A stretch of DNA of 64,000 nt from Candidatus Desulfovibrio intestinavium. Its GTDB lineage: Bacteria > Desulfobacterota > Desulfovibrionia > Desulfovibrionales > Desulfovibrionaceae. A program made the translations under genes and the position numbers. Under the pieces are notes generated by a model that was not told the DNA's origin, ran no database searches, and worked only from the letters and a program-made list of their open reading frames with translations. The stretch lies in contig DWZD01000040.1 in the NCBI GenBank assembly GCA_019118345.1, positions 1-64,000 of the forward strand, given 5' to 3'. Numbering within the stretch: position 1 is the first letter of the stretch; the number at the start of each line of letters is the position of its first letter. This document shows positions 16,342-26,284 of this stretch, in pieces.

Positions 16342-16429
16342 CCTCCGGCCCGCGCTTGCCGGCAACGGCAGTTTTCGGCCGGGCCTTGCCCCGGCAGCGC
16401 TGCCATTGTCGATACGCGGCGCAGCCGGC

Positions 16430-16457
16430 ACAAAAAAAGGCGGGCCGAAGCCCGCCT
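16430..16457 (-). terminator. Intrinsic terminator of the glycine-zipper operon
   Basis: On the minus strand AGGCGGGC, loop TTCG and GCCCGCCT (16457-16438) are followed by seven T. Confidence 0.85.
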
Positions 16458-16480
16458 CGTGTTTTCAGAAGCCGTCGTTG

Positions 16481-16729
16481 CTACCAGTTGTAGCGATTGC
16501 GGTGTTCCTGGCTGTTGCCGACAATGCCGCCGGCCAGCGCGCCCACACCGGCGCCGGCCAGCGCACCCCAGCCGGCGGAACCGCCCGCAATGGCCGCCAC
16601 ACCGGCACCGCCCAGCGCGCCAAGTGCCGCGCCGCTGGCCACACCCTGCTGGGTGCGGCTCATATTGGTGCACCCCAGACCGCCGACACACATCACCACG
16701 AGCAGAGCGCCCGCAAACAGTTTTTTCAT
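16481..16729 (-). CDS. Glycine-zipper lipoprotein
   Basis: Protein of 82 aa. A lipoprotein-type signal ends at Cys20 (VGGLGC). Residues about 33-70 are a Gly/Ala-rich zipper with GxxxG-like repeats (ALGALGGAGVAAIAGG, GAGVGALAGGIVGN), a pattern that inserts in or packs against membranes. Envelope stress or outer-membrane proteins of this type are common, but no precise role is known. It sits 20 nt after the secreted-protein gene at 16750-17175 with a GAGGAG ribosome site, so the two form an operon. Confidence 0.8.
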   Translation of the reverse strand: MKKLFAGALLVVMCVGGLGCTNMSRTQQGVASGAALGALGGAGVAAIAGGSAGWGALAGAGVGALAGGIVGNSQEHRNRYNW

Positions 16730-16749
16730 GGGAGACTCCTCAGGCAGCC

Positions 16750-17175
16750 CTACTTGGAGGCCGCCAGCGCAGGCTTGATAAGGGAGAACCAGATGACGTT
16801 CATGACGGGAATATCCTGCTTGTCAGGATTGGCCGCATACCAGGCGTCGATCTTCTCGATGATCTGATCGCGGCTGTATTCCTTCATGGCGGTCATCCAG
16901 CCCTTTTCAAAGCGGGAGAGATTGGAAGAGGGGGCCTTGCCCTCCTTGGCGGCCTTTTCGGCAACTTTGCTGTTCACAAAGTATTCCACCGTAATGGCCG
17001 TTTCCACACCGAACAGAAAGGCGGCCTTGTTGTCGCGACTGGTCTGCAGCCACACATGTCCCGTGAACTGATCCACAGGATTGGTGGGCTTTGCGGCCGC
17101 TTGCGCCGCCAGAGCGGGGGCGCTCCCCACTGCCAGCGTCAATGCCAATGCCAGAGCGGCAATGATTTTTTTCAC
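16750..17175 (-). CDS. Small secreted protein of unknown function
   Basis: Protein of 141 aa with a clear Sec signal (MKKIIAALALALTLAVG, probable cleavage near ALAA at 23-25). The mature part is about 118 aa, helical, with no Cys, containing WLQTSRDNKAAFLFGVE and EKIDAWYAANPDKQDIPVMNVIW. This suggests a soluble periplasmic protein. It is the first gene of a two-gene operon with the glycine-zipper lipoprotein, with a promoter about 90 nt upstream. I do not recognise the family. Confidence 0.75.
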   Translation of the reverse strand: MKKIIAALALALTLAVGSAPALAAQAAAKPTNPVDQFTGHVWLQTSRDNKAAFLFGVETAITVEYFVNSKVAEKAAKEGKAPSSNLSRFEKGWMTAMKEYSRDQIIEKIDAWYAANPDKQDIPVMNVIWFSLIKPALAASK

Positions 17176-17261
17176 GTTGCAACTCCTTGGTCTGGAGAAA
17201 TGGCGAAGAGGATCGCCTTCCGCACGCCTGTTTCCGGCAGGGAGCGGAACTTCTCTTTCTT

Positions 17262-17290
17262 TTATTAGCCCAGAGCGCCCGTCTTGGCAA
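17262..17290 (-). promoter_or_regulatory. Promoter of the secreted-protein/glycine-zipper operon
   Basis: On the minus strand TTGCCA (17290-17285) and TAATAA (17267-17262) are 17 nt apart. Confidence 0.55.
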
Positions 17291-17391
17291 GTCCGTGCAC
17301 CGCAAGCTCGCGCTCTTGCAAGATATCCTGCCGGAACAGCCGCTTGTCGGACAAAACACGGGCCGATTCCGGTACGGACATGGCGCCGGAA

Positions 17392-17420
17392 AACAAAAGG
17401 GGGAGCAATGTGCCCCCCCT
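17392..17420 (-). terminator. Terminator downstream of carA
   Basis: On the minus strand AGGGGG and CCCCCT arms (17420-17398) enclose a short loop and are followed by TTTTGTTTT, fitting an intrinsic terminator for the carB-carA transcript. Confidence 0.65.
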
Positions 17421-17473
17421 GTCAAACCGCATTCGTTCGTGCGACGAACCCGTCATGCCGGCCAGCGCGCAGG

Positions 17474-18619
17474 CTAGGCGACCGCGCCCTTCCAGCCCAC
17501 AGCCGTGCGGGTCATGTCAAAGAAGCGCGCAAAGAGGTAGCGCCCGTCATGGGGGCCGGCGGCCGCCTCGGGATGATATTGCACGCTCATGACCGGCAGG
17601 CTCTTGTGGCGCAGCCCTTCCAGCGTCTGGTCATTGAGGTTGATGTGGGTGGCCTCCACATCATCCAGCCCGTCGAGCACCACATGAAAGCCGTGGTTCT
17701 GGGACGAGATTTCGATGCGCCCGGTGGTGAGATCCTTGACCGGATGGTTGCAGCCGTGATGCCCGAACTTGAGCTTGTCCGTCGTGCCGCCGAGGGCATG
17801 ACCGATGAGCTGATGCCCGAGGCAGATGCCCGTCACCGGGAAGTGCTTGATGAGTTCGCGGATGTTCTCGATCTCGGCGGTCAGGGTCGCCGGGTCGCCC
17901 GGGCCGTTGGAGAGGAAGATCCCCCTGGCACCGCTGGCCTTCGCCTGCTCGGCGCTGAAGGAGGGCGGCACGGCCAGCACCTCGAAGCCCACCTCGGCCA
18001 GCAGGCGCAGAATGTTCCATTTCACGCCGAAGTCATAGACCAGCAGGGGCAGGCCCGTCCCTTTCCAGGCATAGGCGCCGCGCACATCGAAGCTCACTTC
18101 TTCCATGCGGTCATTTTCGAGGATATAGGGCTTTCTGGCACAGACATAGGGCACCAGATTCTGCCCTTGCATGGGCGGCAGGGCCTGCGCCTTGGCCTGC
18201 AGGGAGGCCGGGTCAAGATCCTTTGTGGAAATGATGCCGCGCATGGCTCCGTTGAGGCGCAGGTGACGGGTGAGGGCGCGGGTATCGATGCCTTCCAGCC
18301 CGGGCACGCCCCATTGCTTGAGGAAATCCGGCAGGGATTTGCTTGCCCGCCAGTTGGAGGGCTGTTTGCAGCATTCCTTGACCAGCAGGGCGCGCATGTG
18401 GATGCGCGGGGATTCCATGTCCTGCGCATTGATGCCGTAATTGCCAATGAGCGGATAGGTCATGCAGACCATCTGCCCGTAATAGGACGGGTCGGTGAGA
18501 ACTTCCTGATAACCGGTCATGCCGGTATTGAAAATCACTTCGCCGCCGGTTTCAAATTCGCCGGTAAAGGACTTGCCTTCCAGCCGGAAGCCGTCTTCGA
18601 GCACAAGTAATGCTTTCAT
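17474..18619 (-). CDS. carA: Carbamoyl-phosphate synthase small (glutaminase) subunit
   Basis: Protein of 381 aa. It hydrolyses glutamine and passes ammonia to CarB for carbamoyl phosphate, the precursor of arginine and pyrimidines. The N-terminal CarA domain has [21 protein letters not shown]; the class I amidotransferase domain has nucleophile Cys266 in GICLGHQ and a His/Glu pair in QYHPEA. SNGPGDP precedes the active site. ATG 18619 lies 3 nt after the carB stop. Finding carA downstream of carB is the reverse of the usual carAB order. Confidence 0.98.
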   Translation of the reverse strand: MKALLVLEDGFRLEGKSFTGEFETGGEVIFNTGMTGYQEVLTDPSYYGQMVCMTYPLIGNYGINAQDMESPRIHMRALLVKECCKQPSNWRASKSLPDFLKQWGVPGLEGIDTRALTRHLRLNGAMRGIISTKDLDPASLQAKAQALPPMQGQNLVPYVCARKPYILENDRMEEVSFDVRGAYAWKGTGLPLLVYDFGVKWNILRLLAEVGFEVLAVPPSFSAEQAKASGARGIFLSNGPGDPATLTAEIENIRELIKHFPVTGICLGHQLIGHALGGTTDKLKFGHHGCNHPVKDLTTGRIEISSQNHGFHVVLDGLDDVEATHINLNDQTLEGLRHKSLPVMSVQYHPEAAAGPHDGRYLFARFFDMTRTAVGWKGAVA

Positions 18620-18622
18620 CTC

Positions 18623-21600
18623 TTATCTCCGGGCGTCGCGGGCGTAATATTCCTGCAGGCTTTCCACATGGATGCCGTCGCTGCGCTTGCCGATGGCCAA
18701 GGCCGTGGCCTTTGCCCCGGCCACGGTGGTGCAGTAGGGCACGCCGTAGGTCACCGCCGCATGACGGATGGACTTGGAATCGCGGGCCGTGTTCTTGCCG
18801 GAAGCCGTATTGACCACCAGGGCGATTTCATTGTTGACGATGCGATCCACGATATGCGGGCGGCCCTCGTAGACCTTGAGCACCTCTTCCACCTCCAGAC
18901 CGTGCGCGCGCAGGAGTTTGGCCGTGCCGCGCGTGGCCAGCAGGTGGAAGCCCAGTTCCGCGAACATGGACGCCACTTCGGGCAGCAGGGGCTTGTCGCG
19001 ATCATTGACCGACAGGAAGACGTTGCCCCCCTGCGGCAGGGACTGGCCCGCGCCGAGCTGGCTTTTCATGAAGGCGTCGGGGAAGTTGTCGCCCATGCCC
19101 ATGACCTCGCCGGTGGAGTGCATTTCCGGCCCAAGGATGATGTCCACGCCCGGGAAGCGCTGGAAGGGCAGCACCGCCTCCTTGACGCAGGTGAAGCCGC
19201 CGCGCAGTCGGCTCCAGGGGTCAAGCTCCTCCAACGTCTTGCCCAGCATGACCTGGGTGGCCAGATAGGGCAGGGGCACGCCGGTGGCCTTGGAAACAAA
19301 GGGCGCGGTGCGCGAGGCCCGGGGATTCACCTCGAGAATGTAGACGTCGTCGCCCTTGATGGCGAACTGAATGTTCATGAGGCCCACCACCTTGAGTTCG
19401 CGGGCCAGGGCTTCGGCCTGCGCGGCAATGAGGGCCACATGATCATAAGACAGCGAGAAGGACGGCAGCACGCAGGCCGAGTCCCCGGAATGGATGCCCG
19501 CCTCCTCGATATGTTCCATGATGCCCGCCACATAGACGTCGGTGCCGTCGGACAGGGCGTCCACGTCCACTTCCACGGCGTGTTCGAGGAACTTGTCGAT
19601 GAGGATGGGGTGTTCCGGCTTTTCGGGCACCTGCTCCGCGAAGTATTCGGCCAGCTCCTCCTTGTCGTAGACCACGGCCATGGCCCGCCCGCCCAGCACA
19701 TAGCTGGGCCGCACCACCACGGGATAGGTGATGCGTTCGGCCACTTCCAGCGCCTCCTCAAGGCTCATGGCCGTGCCGTTGGGCGGCTGGAGCAGGCCCA
19801 GCTTTTCGATGAGAGCCTGAAAACGCTCGCGATCCTCGGCGCGGTCGATGGCATCCGGCGAGGTGCCGAGAATGGGCACCCCGGCCCGCATGAGCGGCAC
19901 GGCCAGATTGAGCGGGGTCTGTCCGCCGAACTGCACGATGACGCCCTCGGGCTTTTCCTTCTCGATGATGTTCATCACATCTTCAAAGGTCAGCGGTTCA
20001 AAATAGAGGCGATCCGAGGTGTCATAGTCCGTGGACACGGTTTCGGGGTTGGAATTGACCATGATGGCCATGACCCCCGCATCCCGCAGGGCAAAGGAGG
20101 CATGGCAGCAGCAATAGTCGAATTCGATGCCCTGACCGATGCGGTTGGGGCCGCCGCCAAGAATGATGACCTTGCGGCAGTCGCGGCTTTCCACTTCTTC
20201 GCCGCGTTCGTAGGTGGAGTAGTAATAGGGGGTGTAGGCCTCGAATTCGGCGGCGCAGGTGTCCACCAGATAGAAGGTGGGCACGATGCCCATTTCCTTG
20301 CGCAGGCGGCGGATGTCGGATTCGGGGCGTTTCCACATTTCGGCCAGCTGGCGGTCTGAGAAGCCGTACTCCTTGGCCTCGCGCAGCAGGGGGGCCAGAT
20401 CGGGATTGGCCGGGGTCATGTCGTTGGCCAGGCCGAAATCGCGGATGCGGTTTTCCATGTCCACGATGTCGCGCACCTGCCGGATGAACCACGGGTCAAT
20501 GGCCGAGGCCCGGTAGATCTCTTCCTCGCTGATGCCGGCCAGCAGGGCGCGGCGCAAATCGAAGATGCGCCGGGAGTGGGGCTTGCGCAGTTTGGCCAGG
20601 ATGGCGTCCTGATCCGGCAGCTCGGCGCGGAAGTTGAAGCCCAGACCGGGTGCGCCGATTTCCATGGAGCGCAGGCCCTTTTGCAGGGCTTCCTTGAAGG
20701 TGCGGCCGATGCTCATGGCTTCGCCCACGCTTTTCATGGAAGTGGTCAGCTCGTCCTTGGCGCCCGGGAATTTTTCAAAGGTGAAGCGCGGAATCTTCAC
20801 CACGCAGTAGTCGATGGCCGGCTCGAAGCTGGCCGCGGTTTCGCGGGTGATGTCGTTGCGCAGTTCGTCCAGGGTATAGCCCACGGCCAGCTTGGCCGCG
20901 ATCTTGGCAATGGGAAAACCCGTGGCCTTGGAGGCCAGCGCCGAGGAACGGGAGACACGGGGGTTCATCTCGATGACCACCATCTCCCCGTTGCGCGGAT
21001 TGATGCCGAACTGCACGTTGCTGCCCCCGGTCTCCACGCCGATCTCGCGCATGATGGCCAGGGAGGCGTCGCGCATTTTCTGGTATTCGTCGTCGGTGAG
21101 GGTCTGGGCGGGGGCCACGGTGATGGAGTCCCCGGTATGCACGCCCATGGGATCGAGGTTTTCGATGGAGCAGACGATGACGCAGTTGTCCTTGCGGTCG
21201 CGCATGACTTCCATCTCGTATTCCTTCCAGCCCAGCACGCTCTGCTCGATCATGACTTCGGACGTGGGACTGGCGGCCAGACCGCGCCCGGCCACTTCCT
21301 CGAGATCGGACATATTGTAGGCCACGCCGCCGCCGGTGCCGCCCAACGTGAAGGCCGGACGCACAATGAGCGGGAAGGGCAGCACATCGCCCAGCCGCCG
21401 CACGTCGTCCATATTGCGGGCAATGCCGCTGGCAGGCACGGTGAGGCCGATGTTTTCCATGGCCTGCCGGAAGAGTTCGCGGCTTTCGGCCTTCTCGATG
21501 ACCTCGGCCCGGGCGCCGATGAGTTCCACGCCGTATTCGTCCAGAACCCCGCTGCGGGCCAGCCCGAGGGCGGCGTTGAGCGCCGTCTGGCCGCCCAGGG

Positions 21601-21865
21601 TCGGCAGCAGGGCATCCGGGCGTTCCTTGCGGATGATGGCCGCCAGCGTATTCTGCTCGATAGGCTCCACATAGGTGGCGTCGGCCATGTTCGGATCGGT
21701 CATGATGGTGGCCGGATTGGAATTGACCAGCACCACCTGATAGCCTTCCTCTTTCAGGGCCTTGACGGCCTGCGATCCCGAATAGTCGAACTCGCAGCCC
21801 TGACCGATAATGATCGGCCCGGCCCCGATGACCATGATTTTGTGTAGATCCGTGCGTTTGGGCAT
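18623..21865 (-). CDS. carB: Carbamoyl-phosphate synthase large subunit
   Basis: Protein of 1080 aa, full length. Two homologous ATP-grasp halves form carboxyphosphate and then carbamoyl phosphate, using ammonia from CarA. Seen: [17 protein letters not shown] at the start of the first half, [17 protein letters not shown] at the second (about residue 565), the two ATP-grasp blocks with [18 protein letters not shown] and [18 protein letters not shown], and a C-terminal MGS-like allosteric domain after about residue 940, where UMP and ornithine usually act. It is first in the carB-carA operon, with a promoter at 21976-22004. Confidence 0.99.
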   Translation of the reverse strand: MPKRTDLHKIMVIGAGPIIIGQGCEFDYSGSQAVKALKEEGYQVVLVNSNPATIMTDPNMADATYVEPIEQNTLAAIIRKERPDALLPTLGGQTALNAALGLARSGVLDEYGVELIGARAEVIEKAESRELFRQAMENIGLTVPASGIARNMDDVRRLGDVLPFPLIVRPAFTLGGTGGGVAYNMSDLEEVAGRGLAASPTSEVMIEQSVLGWKEYEMEVMRDRKDNCVIVCSIENLDPMGVHTGDSITVAPAQTLTDDEYQKMRDASLAIMREIGVETGGSNVQFGINPRNGEMVVIEMNPRVSRSSALASKATGFPIAKIAAKLAVGYTLDELRNDITRETAASFEPAIDYCVVKIPRFTFEKFPGAKDELTTSMKSVGEAMSIGRTFKEALQKGLRSMEIGAPGLGFNFRAELPDQDAILAKLRKPHSRRIFDLRRALLAGISEEEIYRASAIDPWFIRQVRDIVDMENRIRDFGLANDMTPANPDLAPLLREAKEYGFSDRQLAEMWKRPESDIRRLRKEMGIVPTFYLVDTCAAEFEAYTPYYYSTYERGEEVESRDCRKVIILGGGPNRIGQGIEFDYCCCHASFALRDAGVMAIMVNSNPETVSTDYDTSDRLYFEPLTFEDVMNIIEKEKPEGVIVQFGGQTPLNLAVPLMRAGVPILGTSPDAIDRAEDRERFQALIEKLGLLQPPNGTAMSLEEALEVAERITYPVVVRPSYVLGGRAMAVVYDKEELAEYFAEQVPEKPEHPILIDKFLEHAVEVDVDALSDGTDVYVAGIMEHIEEAGIHSGDSACVLPSFSLSYDHVALIAAQAEALARELKVVGLMNIQFAIKGDDVYILEVNPRASRTAPFVSKATGVPLPYLATQVMLGKTLEELDPWSRLRGGFTCVKEAVLPFQRFPGVDIILGPEMHSTGEVMGMGDNFPDAFMKSQLGAGQSLPQGGNVFLSVNDRDKPLLPEVASMFAELGFHLLATRGTAKLLRAHGLEVEEVLKVYEGRPHIVDRIVNNEIALVVNTASGKNTARDSKSIRHAAVTYGVPYCTTVAGAKATALAIGKRSDGIHVESLQEYYARDARR

Positions 21866-21975
21866 TGGATTTTCCTATGGGTTAGGGCGTGCGGCAGGGA
21901 GCGGCCCTGCTCTTTCCGAACGTCTTGCGCCGTCTGCCGCTCAGCGGCACACGTTTCATCCGGTCAAAACGATTT

Positions 21976-22004
21976 TTTTTAGCCCTGTCAGAACATTTCG
22001 TCAA
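21976..22004 (-). promoter_or_regulatory. Promoter of carB-carA
   Basis: On the minus strand TTGACG (22004-21999) and TAAAAA (21981-21976) are 17 nt apart. The leader to the carB start is about 105 nt and contains two short GC hairpins but no T run, so no clear attenuator. Confidence 0.5.
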
Positions 22005-22076
22005 GCGCGGACGGCCCGGCCCCCGCGATGCGCCACGCGCCCGCCTGCGCCGGCCCTGACGACCGGAACTGACGCC

Positions 22077-22105
22077 TTGACATCACGCGCAAAAGCCAAG
22101 ATAGT
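22077..22105 (+). promoter_or_regulatory. Promoter of pyk
   Basis: TTGACA (22077-22082) and GATAGT (22100-22105) are 17 nt apart, about 40 nt before the pyk ATG. Confidence 0.55.
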
Positions 22106-22146
22106 TTTGGCAGTCATTTTCAGGCCCGCAGGGCCGTGGAGGCAGC

Positions 22147-23565
22147 ATGAGAACAAAAATCGTGGCGACCATAGGGCCGGCATCCAATACCCGGGAACGC
22201 CTGCGAGAACTGGCGCAGGCCGGGGTGAGCATCTTCCGCCTCAATTTTTCCCACGGGGGCGCATCGGATTTTGTGGAAATCATCGGCCATATTCGCGCCA
22301 TTGAGGAAGAATTGAACCAGCCCCTGACCATCATGCAGGACTTGTCCGGCCCCAAGATTCGTCTGGGCATCATCCGGGAAAAGAGCATCCAGGTCAGCAA
22401 GGGCATGCGCCTGCTGCTGGGCACTACGGCGGCCTATACCGACGAGCTGCCCTATCTGCCCTTTGATCACGAAGTCATCCTGCAAAGCCTCGAGCAGGGC
22501 GACCGCCTCGTGCTGGCCGACGGGGGCCTGCAGTTCGTGGTCGTGGAGCGGCGCCGGGACAATCTCATTCTGCTGGAAGCCGACAACAGCGGCATCGTGA
22601 CCTCGCGCAAGGGCTTGGCCCTGCCCGGCAAGGCCACGCGGGTGCGCGCCCTGACCGAAAAGGACAGGAAGGATCTGGCCGACGGCCTGCAGCTGGGCGT
22701 GGACGCCGTGGCCATCTCCTATGTGCAGACGGCCGACGACGTGCGCGAAGCCAAGGAAATCATCGCCGCCGCCGGTCGCAACATCCCCGTGGTGGTCAAG
22801 CTGGAACGTCAGGGCGCGGTGGAAAATCTGGACGCCATTCTGGCCGCCACCGATGCCGTCATGGTGGCGCGCGGGGATCTGGGCGTGGAATGCCCGCTGC
22901 CGCAGCTGCCTGCCCTGCAAAAGCATATCATTGCCGCCTGCAACCGTCTTTCCAAACCGGTCATTGTGGCCACCCAGATGCTGCTTTCCATGGTCAACAG
23001 CCCCGCCCCCACCCGGGCCGAAACCACGGACGTGGCCAATGCCGTGCTGGACGGCGCGGACTGCGTCATGCTCTCCGAAGAGACGGCCATGGGCAACTTC
23101 CCGGTGGAGACGGTGCGCTACATGCGGCGCATCACCGATGAGGCCGAAAAGCTCCTGCTGGAGGATCGCCGTACCGAATCCCCGGACACGGCGGCGGACA
23201 TTTCGAGCTTCCTGGCCTATTCGGCCTGCCTGCTGGCCCAGCGCGCCTCGGCGCAGGCCATTGTGGCCCACAGCATCAGCGGCGCTTCGGCCCGCCTCAT
23301 CGCGGCCCACCGCCCCGCGCAGCCGGTCTATGCGCTGACCCCCGATCAGGAGGCGTACAAGGCCCTCAATTTCTCCTGGGGCGTCCACCCCGTGCTTGTG
23401 CGGCATCCCGATATGGAAAGCAGCCACCTGCGGCGGGCGCAACAGTTCGTCAGCGACAGCACCGCCATTGAACCCGGACAGTGTGCGGTCATCACGGCGG
23501 GGCAGCGCACCGGCTCGTCGTCCACGCCGCGCGGCACCAACCTCGTCAAAATCTACTGGAAGTAG
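22147..23565 (+). CDS. pyk: Pyruvate kinase
   Basis: Protein of 472 aa. It transfers phosphate from phosphoenolpyruvate to ADP. The N-terminal RTKIVATIGPAS, FRLNFSHG, the active-site MVARGDLGVE and the ATQMLLSMVNSPAPTRAE block are all present, as is the C-terminal effector domain ending at about residue 470. GGAGG precedes ATG 22147. The HD-GYP gene starts 2 nt after its stop, so the two are probably co-transcribed. Confidence 0.97.
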   Translation: MRTKIVATIGPASNTRERLRELAQAGVSIFRLNFSHGGASDFVEIIGHIRAIEEELNQPLTIMQDLSGPKIRLGIIREKSIQVSKGMRLLLGTTAAYTDELPYLPFDHEVILQSLEQGDRLVLADGGLQFVVVERRRDNLILLEADNSGIVTSRKGLALPGKATRVRALTEKDRKDLADGLQLGVDAVAISYVQTADDVREAKEIIAAAGRNIPVVVKLERQGAVENLDAILAATDAVMVARGDLGVECPLPQLPALQKHIIAACNRLSKPVIVATQMLLSMVNSPAPTRAETTDVANAVLDGADCVMLSEETAMGNFPVETVRYMRRITDEAEKLLLEDRRTESPDTAADISSFLAYSACLLAQRASAQAIVAHSISGASARLIAAHRPAQPVYALTPDQEAYKALNFSWGVHPVLVRHPDMESSHLRRAQQFVSDSTAIEPGQCAVITAGQRTGSSSTPRGTNLVKIYWK

Positions 23566-23567
23566 TC

Positions 23568-24608
23568 ATGGCTGCCAAGAAATGTGATGTTCCCCAGAAT
23601 ATCAACGAAGAATATTATCAGATCAGCAGCGAAATACTTTCCAGCTTTCCCAAGTATCGTCCGCCGGTCGATCTGTTTTCTTTCCGTGAGGATATTGCCG
23701 TTCTTGCGCCGTACTGCCGCAAGGGGGATCGCCTGAGCAACGCCCAGGTGGAGGAGGTGGCCCAGCTCTGCGCGGATGGCATGCTCTTTGTGTCGCGATC
23801 GGATCATCCCATCTATTCGCGGCACATCGTCAAGCAGCTCGACCTTGTCCTGCAGGATCGCAACCTCAAGGAAGCGGAAATCGCGGATATCTGCATCCGG
23901 GCGCTGGTCATGCGCTATGGAGAGTTTTACGCCCAGCCGGTCAAACTGCTCTTTGAACCGCTGTACCGCGACCTTATGGTGGTGACCGAATATCTCTTTG
24001 CGGACAAGCACCGCGTCATCGGCTTTGCACGCCGTCTCTTTCATGTGCAGGAGCCTGCCCGGCACGCGCTCAACTGCCTCAGTCTGGGGCTTTGGCTCTG
24101 GATGCAGAGCGTGAGCGAAATGCGCCGCAAGGATCTGGACAGGGTCGCCCTGGCCCTCCTGCTGCACGATGTGGGCATGAGCAAGGTTCCGGCCTTTGTC
24201 GTCAACAAGAAAGGCCCCCTCAAGCAGGAAGAGAGGGACAAGATCATTCTGCACCCCCTGCTCGGCGTGAAAATCATGCAAAAGATGGACATTTCCTTCG
24301 AGGAACTGATCCGCGCCTGCTTCGAGCACCACGAACGGCTCGACAGCAGCGGCTACCCCCAGCATGAGCCGGGCAGCCGCATCAGCCGCATCGGCCGCCT
24401 GACCGCCGTGGTGGATTCCTTCTCGGCCATGATCATGGACAAGCCCTACGGCAGCCGGCGCGAACCCGCCGACGCCGCGCGCGAGCTGGCGCAGGACAAT
24501 CGCTACGATGCCGAGTTCACCCGCCCGCTCATGGCGGCCTTTGCCGCCCAGACCTTCGGTCAGCTCATCGACATGGACGCCCATCTGGTGGAAGCGGCAC
24601 AACAATAA
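23568..24608 (+). CDS. HD-GYP domain phosphohydrolase (c-di-GMP phosphodiesterase-like)
   Basis: Protein of 346 aa. The C-terminal half has the HD-GYP signature: LLLHDVGMSKVP (HD pair), KIILHPLLGVKIM, and HHERLDSSGYP containing the GYP triad. Family members hydrolyse cyclic di-GMP with a di- or tri-iron centre, lowering its level and favouring motility. The N-terminal 150 residues are a helical region without a recognised sensor fold. The ATG at 23568 is 2 nt after the pyk stop. The usual HDIGK is HDVGM here, so activity is likely but not certain. Confidence 0.85.
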   Translation: MAAKKCDVPQNINEEYYQISSEILSSFPKYRPPVDLFSFREDIAVLAPYCRKGDRLSNAQVEEVAQLCADGMLFVSRSDHPIYSRHIVKQLDLVLQDRNLKEAEIADICIRALVMRYGEFYAQPVKLLFEPLYRDLMVVTEYLFADKHRVIGFARRLFHVQEPARHALNCLSLGLWLWMQSVSEMRRKDLDRVALALLLHDVGMSKVPAFVVNKKGPLKQEERDKIILHPLLGVKIMQKMDISFEELIRACFEHHERLDSSGYPQHEPGSRISRIGRLTAVVDSFSAMIMDKPYGSRREPADAARELAQDNRYDAEFTRPLMAAFAAQTFGQLIDMDAHLVEAAQQ

Positions 24609-24635
24609 GGCCGTCCCGCCTCCGTTTTTTCTGAT

Positions 24636-24665
24636 GCCCCCGCGCCCCGTGCCGGGGGCGTTTTT
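24636..24665 (+). terminator. Intrinsic terminator of pyk-HD-GYP
   Basis: GCCCCCG (24636-24642) and CGGGGGC (24653-24659) form a 7-bp stem followed by G and five T. Confidence 0.85.
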
Positions 24666-24894
24666 GCGTCGGCCCCGAGGCATGAGCATGTCCGCGACGT
24701 CACGCCGTCAGCCTTTCCGGGACGCCTGCAGGCGGCCGCAACGGCCGTCATGCCGCTTCCCCCCCGACCGGGGTCAGGAATGGCAGCGTCCCGTCTGCTG
24801 CGGCGATGCGCTTTTCGTGGCGTCGTTGCCGGAAAAGAAGGCTCCCGCTGAGTGCCGATAGGGTCTCGTCCGATTTTTCCCGGCGCTTGTCCAA

Positions 24895-24928
24895 CGAAAA
24901 AAAGCGGCTTTACGCCGGCGGGCCGCTT
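24895..24928 (-). terminator. Intrinsic terminator of the GNAT-like gene
   Basis: On the minus strand AAGCGGC (24928-24922) pairs with GCCGCTT (24908-24902), then a T run. The stem begins inside the stop codon of the gene. The stretch 24666-24894 shows nothing else. Confidence 0.8.
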
Positions 24929-25943
24929 AGGCGTCCTGCCCCTGACGGGGAATCAGCAGCCAGGTCTGGATGGGCAGGCGGCGTTCCGTCCAATGTGCCT
25001 TGTAGCGCATGGCTTCGCTGTCCAGCGGCCCCATGTCGTAGCGGGTCACGCCTTCCTCGCACAGCCAGCGCACCTGCTCCACCTGCAGCAGATTGCCGAT
25101 GCTCCAGCGTTTCCAGGCATTGTGGTAGCTGAACTGCTGACCGCGATAGACCGTGCCCGTCGTCCCGCCGAAGATGAAGCCGATGTCCCTTTCCTCATGC
25201 CGGGCAAGGATGATGCGCGCCATGCCGTGCTGCGCCAGATTGCGCAGCAGAACGGCATACAGCCGCCGGGCGGGCATTTCCGTCATGCCGCAGGCCCCCA
25301 GCCCCTTCCAGCTGGCGCTTTCCACGGCCAGCATGCGCGCGTAGAGCGCATCGGCCTCCCCGGCGTCACGCGGCACATGCCGCTCGAAGACGATGTCCGC
25401 CTGTCGCGCGCGGCGTGCGGCCTTGGCCAGCTTTTGCCGGTGATTGGCCGACCGGCGGGACAGAAATCCGTCCAGCCCGCCCCGCAGGGAAGCCGCGCTT
25501 TGCAGCCCCCCGGCAATGCGCAGCAGCTGAAAATGGCTGTCAAAGCGGCGCACAAGCCCGGCGGCCCGGCGGCCGTCCGGTCGGATGCCGCTGATCACCA
25601 GCCGCGGCATATACGACAGACGCCGCGCCTGCGCCGCCAGCCAGTCCGCCAGCAGTTCCGGCGCGTGCGCGCCCAGCAGGGGAGAGCCGAAAAACCAGTA
25701 TGATTCCAGAGGCGCCAGCGCCAGCCGGCCCGAGGGCAGCGGCTGCTCGGCAAAGGCCAGCAGGCTGTCGCCGTCCGCATGAACATGCGGACGGCAAAGC
25801 GGCGTGAGGGCGGCATGAAAGGAGAGCTGCCAGACCGGCCCGGAACAGAAGGGATCGGCCTGACGGGTCGAGAGGGCAAGGCCCTGCCACAGCTCGCGTT
25901 GCGCAGGTGAACAGGCGGCATGCGCCAGCGGGGACAGTTCCAT
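24927..25943 (-). CDS. FemAB/GNAT-like N-acyltransferase domain protein
   Basis: Protein of 338 aa. The second half resembles the GNAT-fold domain shared by FemAB-type and cellulose-biosynthesis CelD-type proteins: RRSANHRQKLAKAARRARQ, a mid-helix around WKGLGACGM, HGMARIILARHEERDIGFIFGGTTGTVYRGQQF and the end block GVTRYDMGPLDSEAMRYKAHWTE. Such proteins transfer acyl or aminoacyl groups; the donor and acceptor are not visible. ATG 25943 has GAGGAGAG upstream; the longer frame to 26168 has no supporting start. It stands alone, divergent from the radical SAM gene. Confidence 0.75.
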   Translation of the reverse strand: MELSPLAHAACSPAQRELWQGLALSTRQADPFCSGPVWQLSFHAALTPLCRPHVHADGDSLLAFAEQPLPSGRLALAPLESYWFFGSPLLGAHAPELLADWLAAQARRLSYMPRLVISGIRPDGRRAAGLVRRFDSHFQLLRIAGGLQSAASLRGGLDGFLSRRSANHRQKLAKAARRARQADIVFERHVPRDAGEADALYARMLAVESASWKGLGACGMTEMPARRLYAVLLRNLAQHGMARIILARHEERDIGFIFGGTTGTVYRGQQFSYHNAWKRWSIGNLLQVEQVRWLCEEGVTRYDMGPLDSEAMRYKAHWTERRLPIQTWLLIPRQGQDA

Positions 25944-26149
25944 ATGACGTTTTCTCTCCTCTTGCCGGGCCGGCCCGCAAAGGCCGGTCAGGGGCAGCCG
26001 CGCATTCCCTGCCCATGCCCGTGCCTGCGGCAAGAAAGCACGAACCGGGCCGCCCATCGGACATGCTAGCATCGGCCGCACAGAAGGGCAATGCGCCGCG
26101 CCCGCGCGGCCCCGCATGTCCGCCCGCACCGGGCCGTCAGGAACGGCGT

Positions 26150-26178
26150 TTGACAGCGAAAAGGGCAAGGCATACCCT
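26150..26178 (+). promoter_or_regulatory. Promoter of the radical SAM gene
   Basis: TTGACA (26150-26155) and TACCCT (26173-26178) are 17 nt apart in the 341-nt divergent gap 25944-26284, which otherwise shows nothing. Confidence 0.5.
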
Positions 26179-26284
26179 ACCCGCCGTCATCCGGCAAAGC
26201 CCGGCATGATCGGGCATCATGCCCGTTTGCGCACGCGGGGCCTCGCGGCCCGTCCCGTTCATCTCACTCTTGCAGGAGCGCGAC

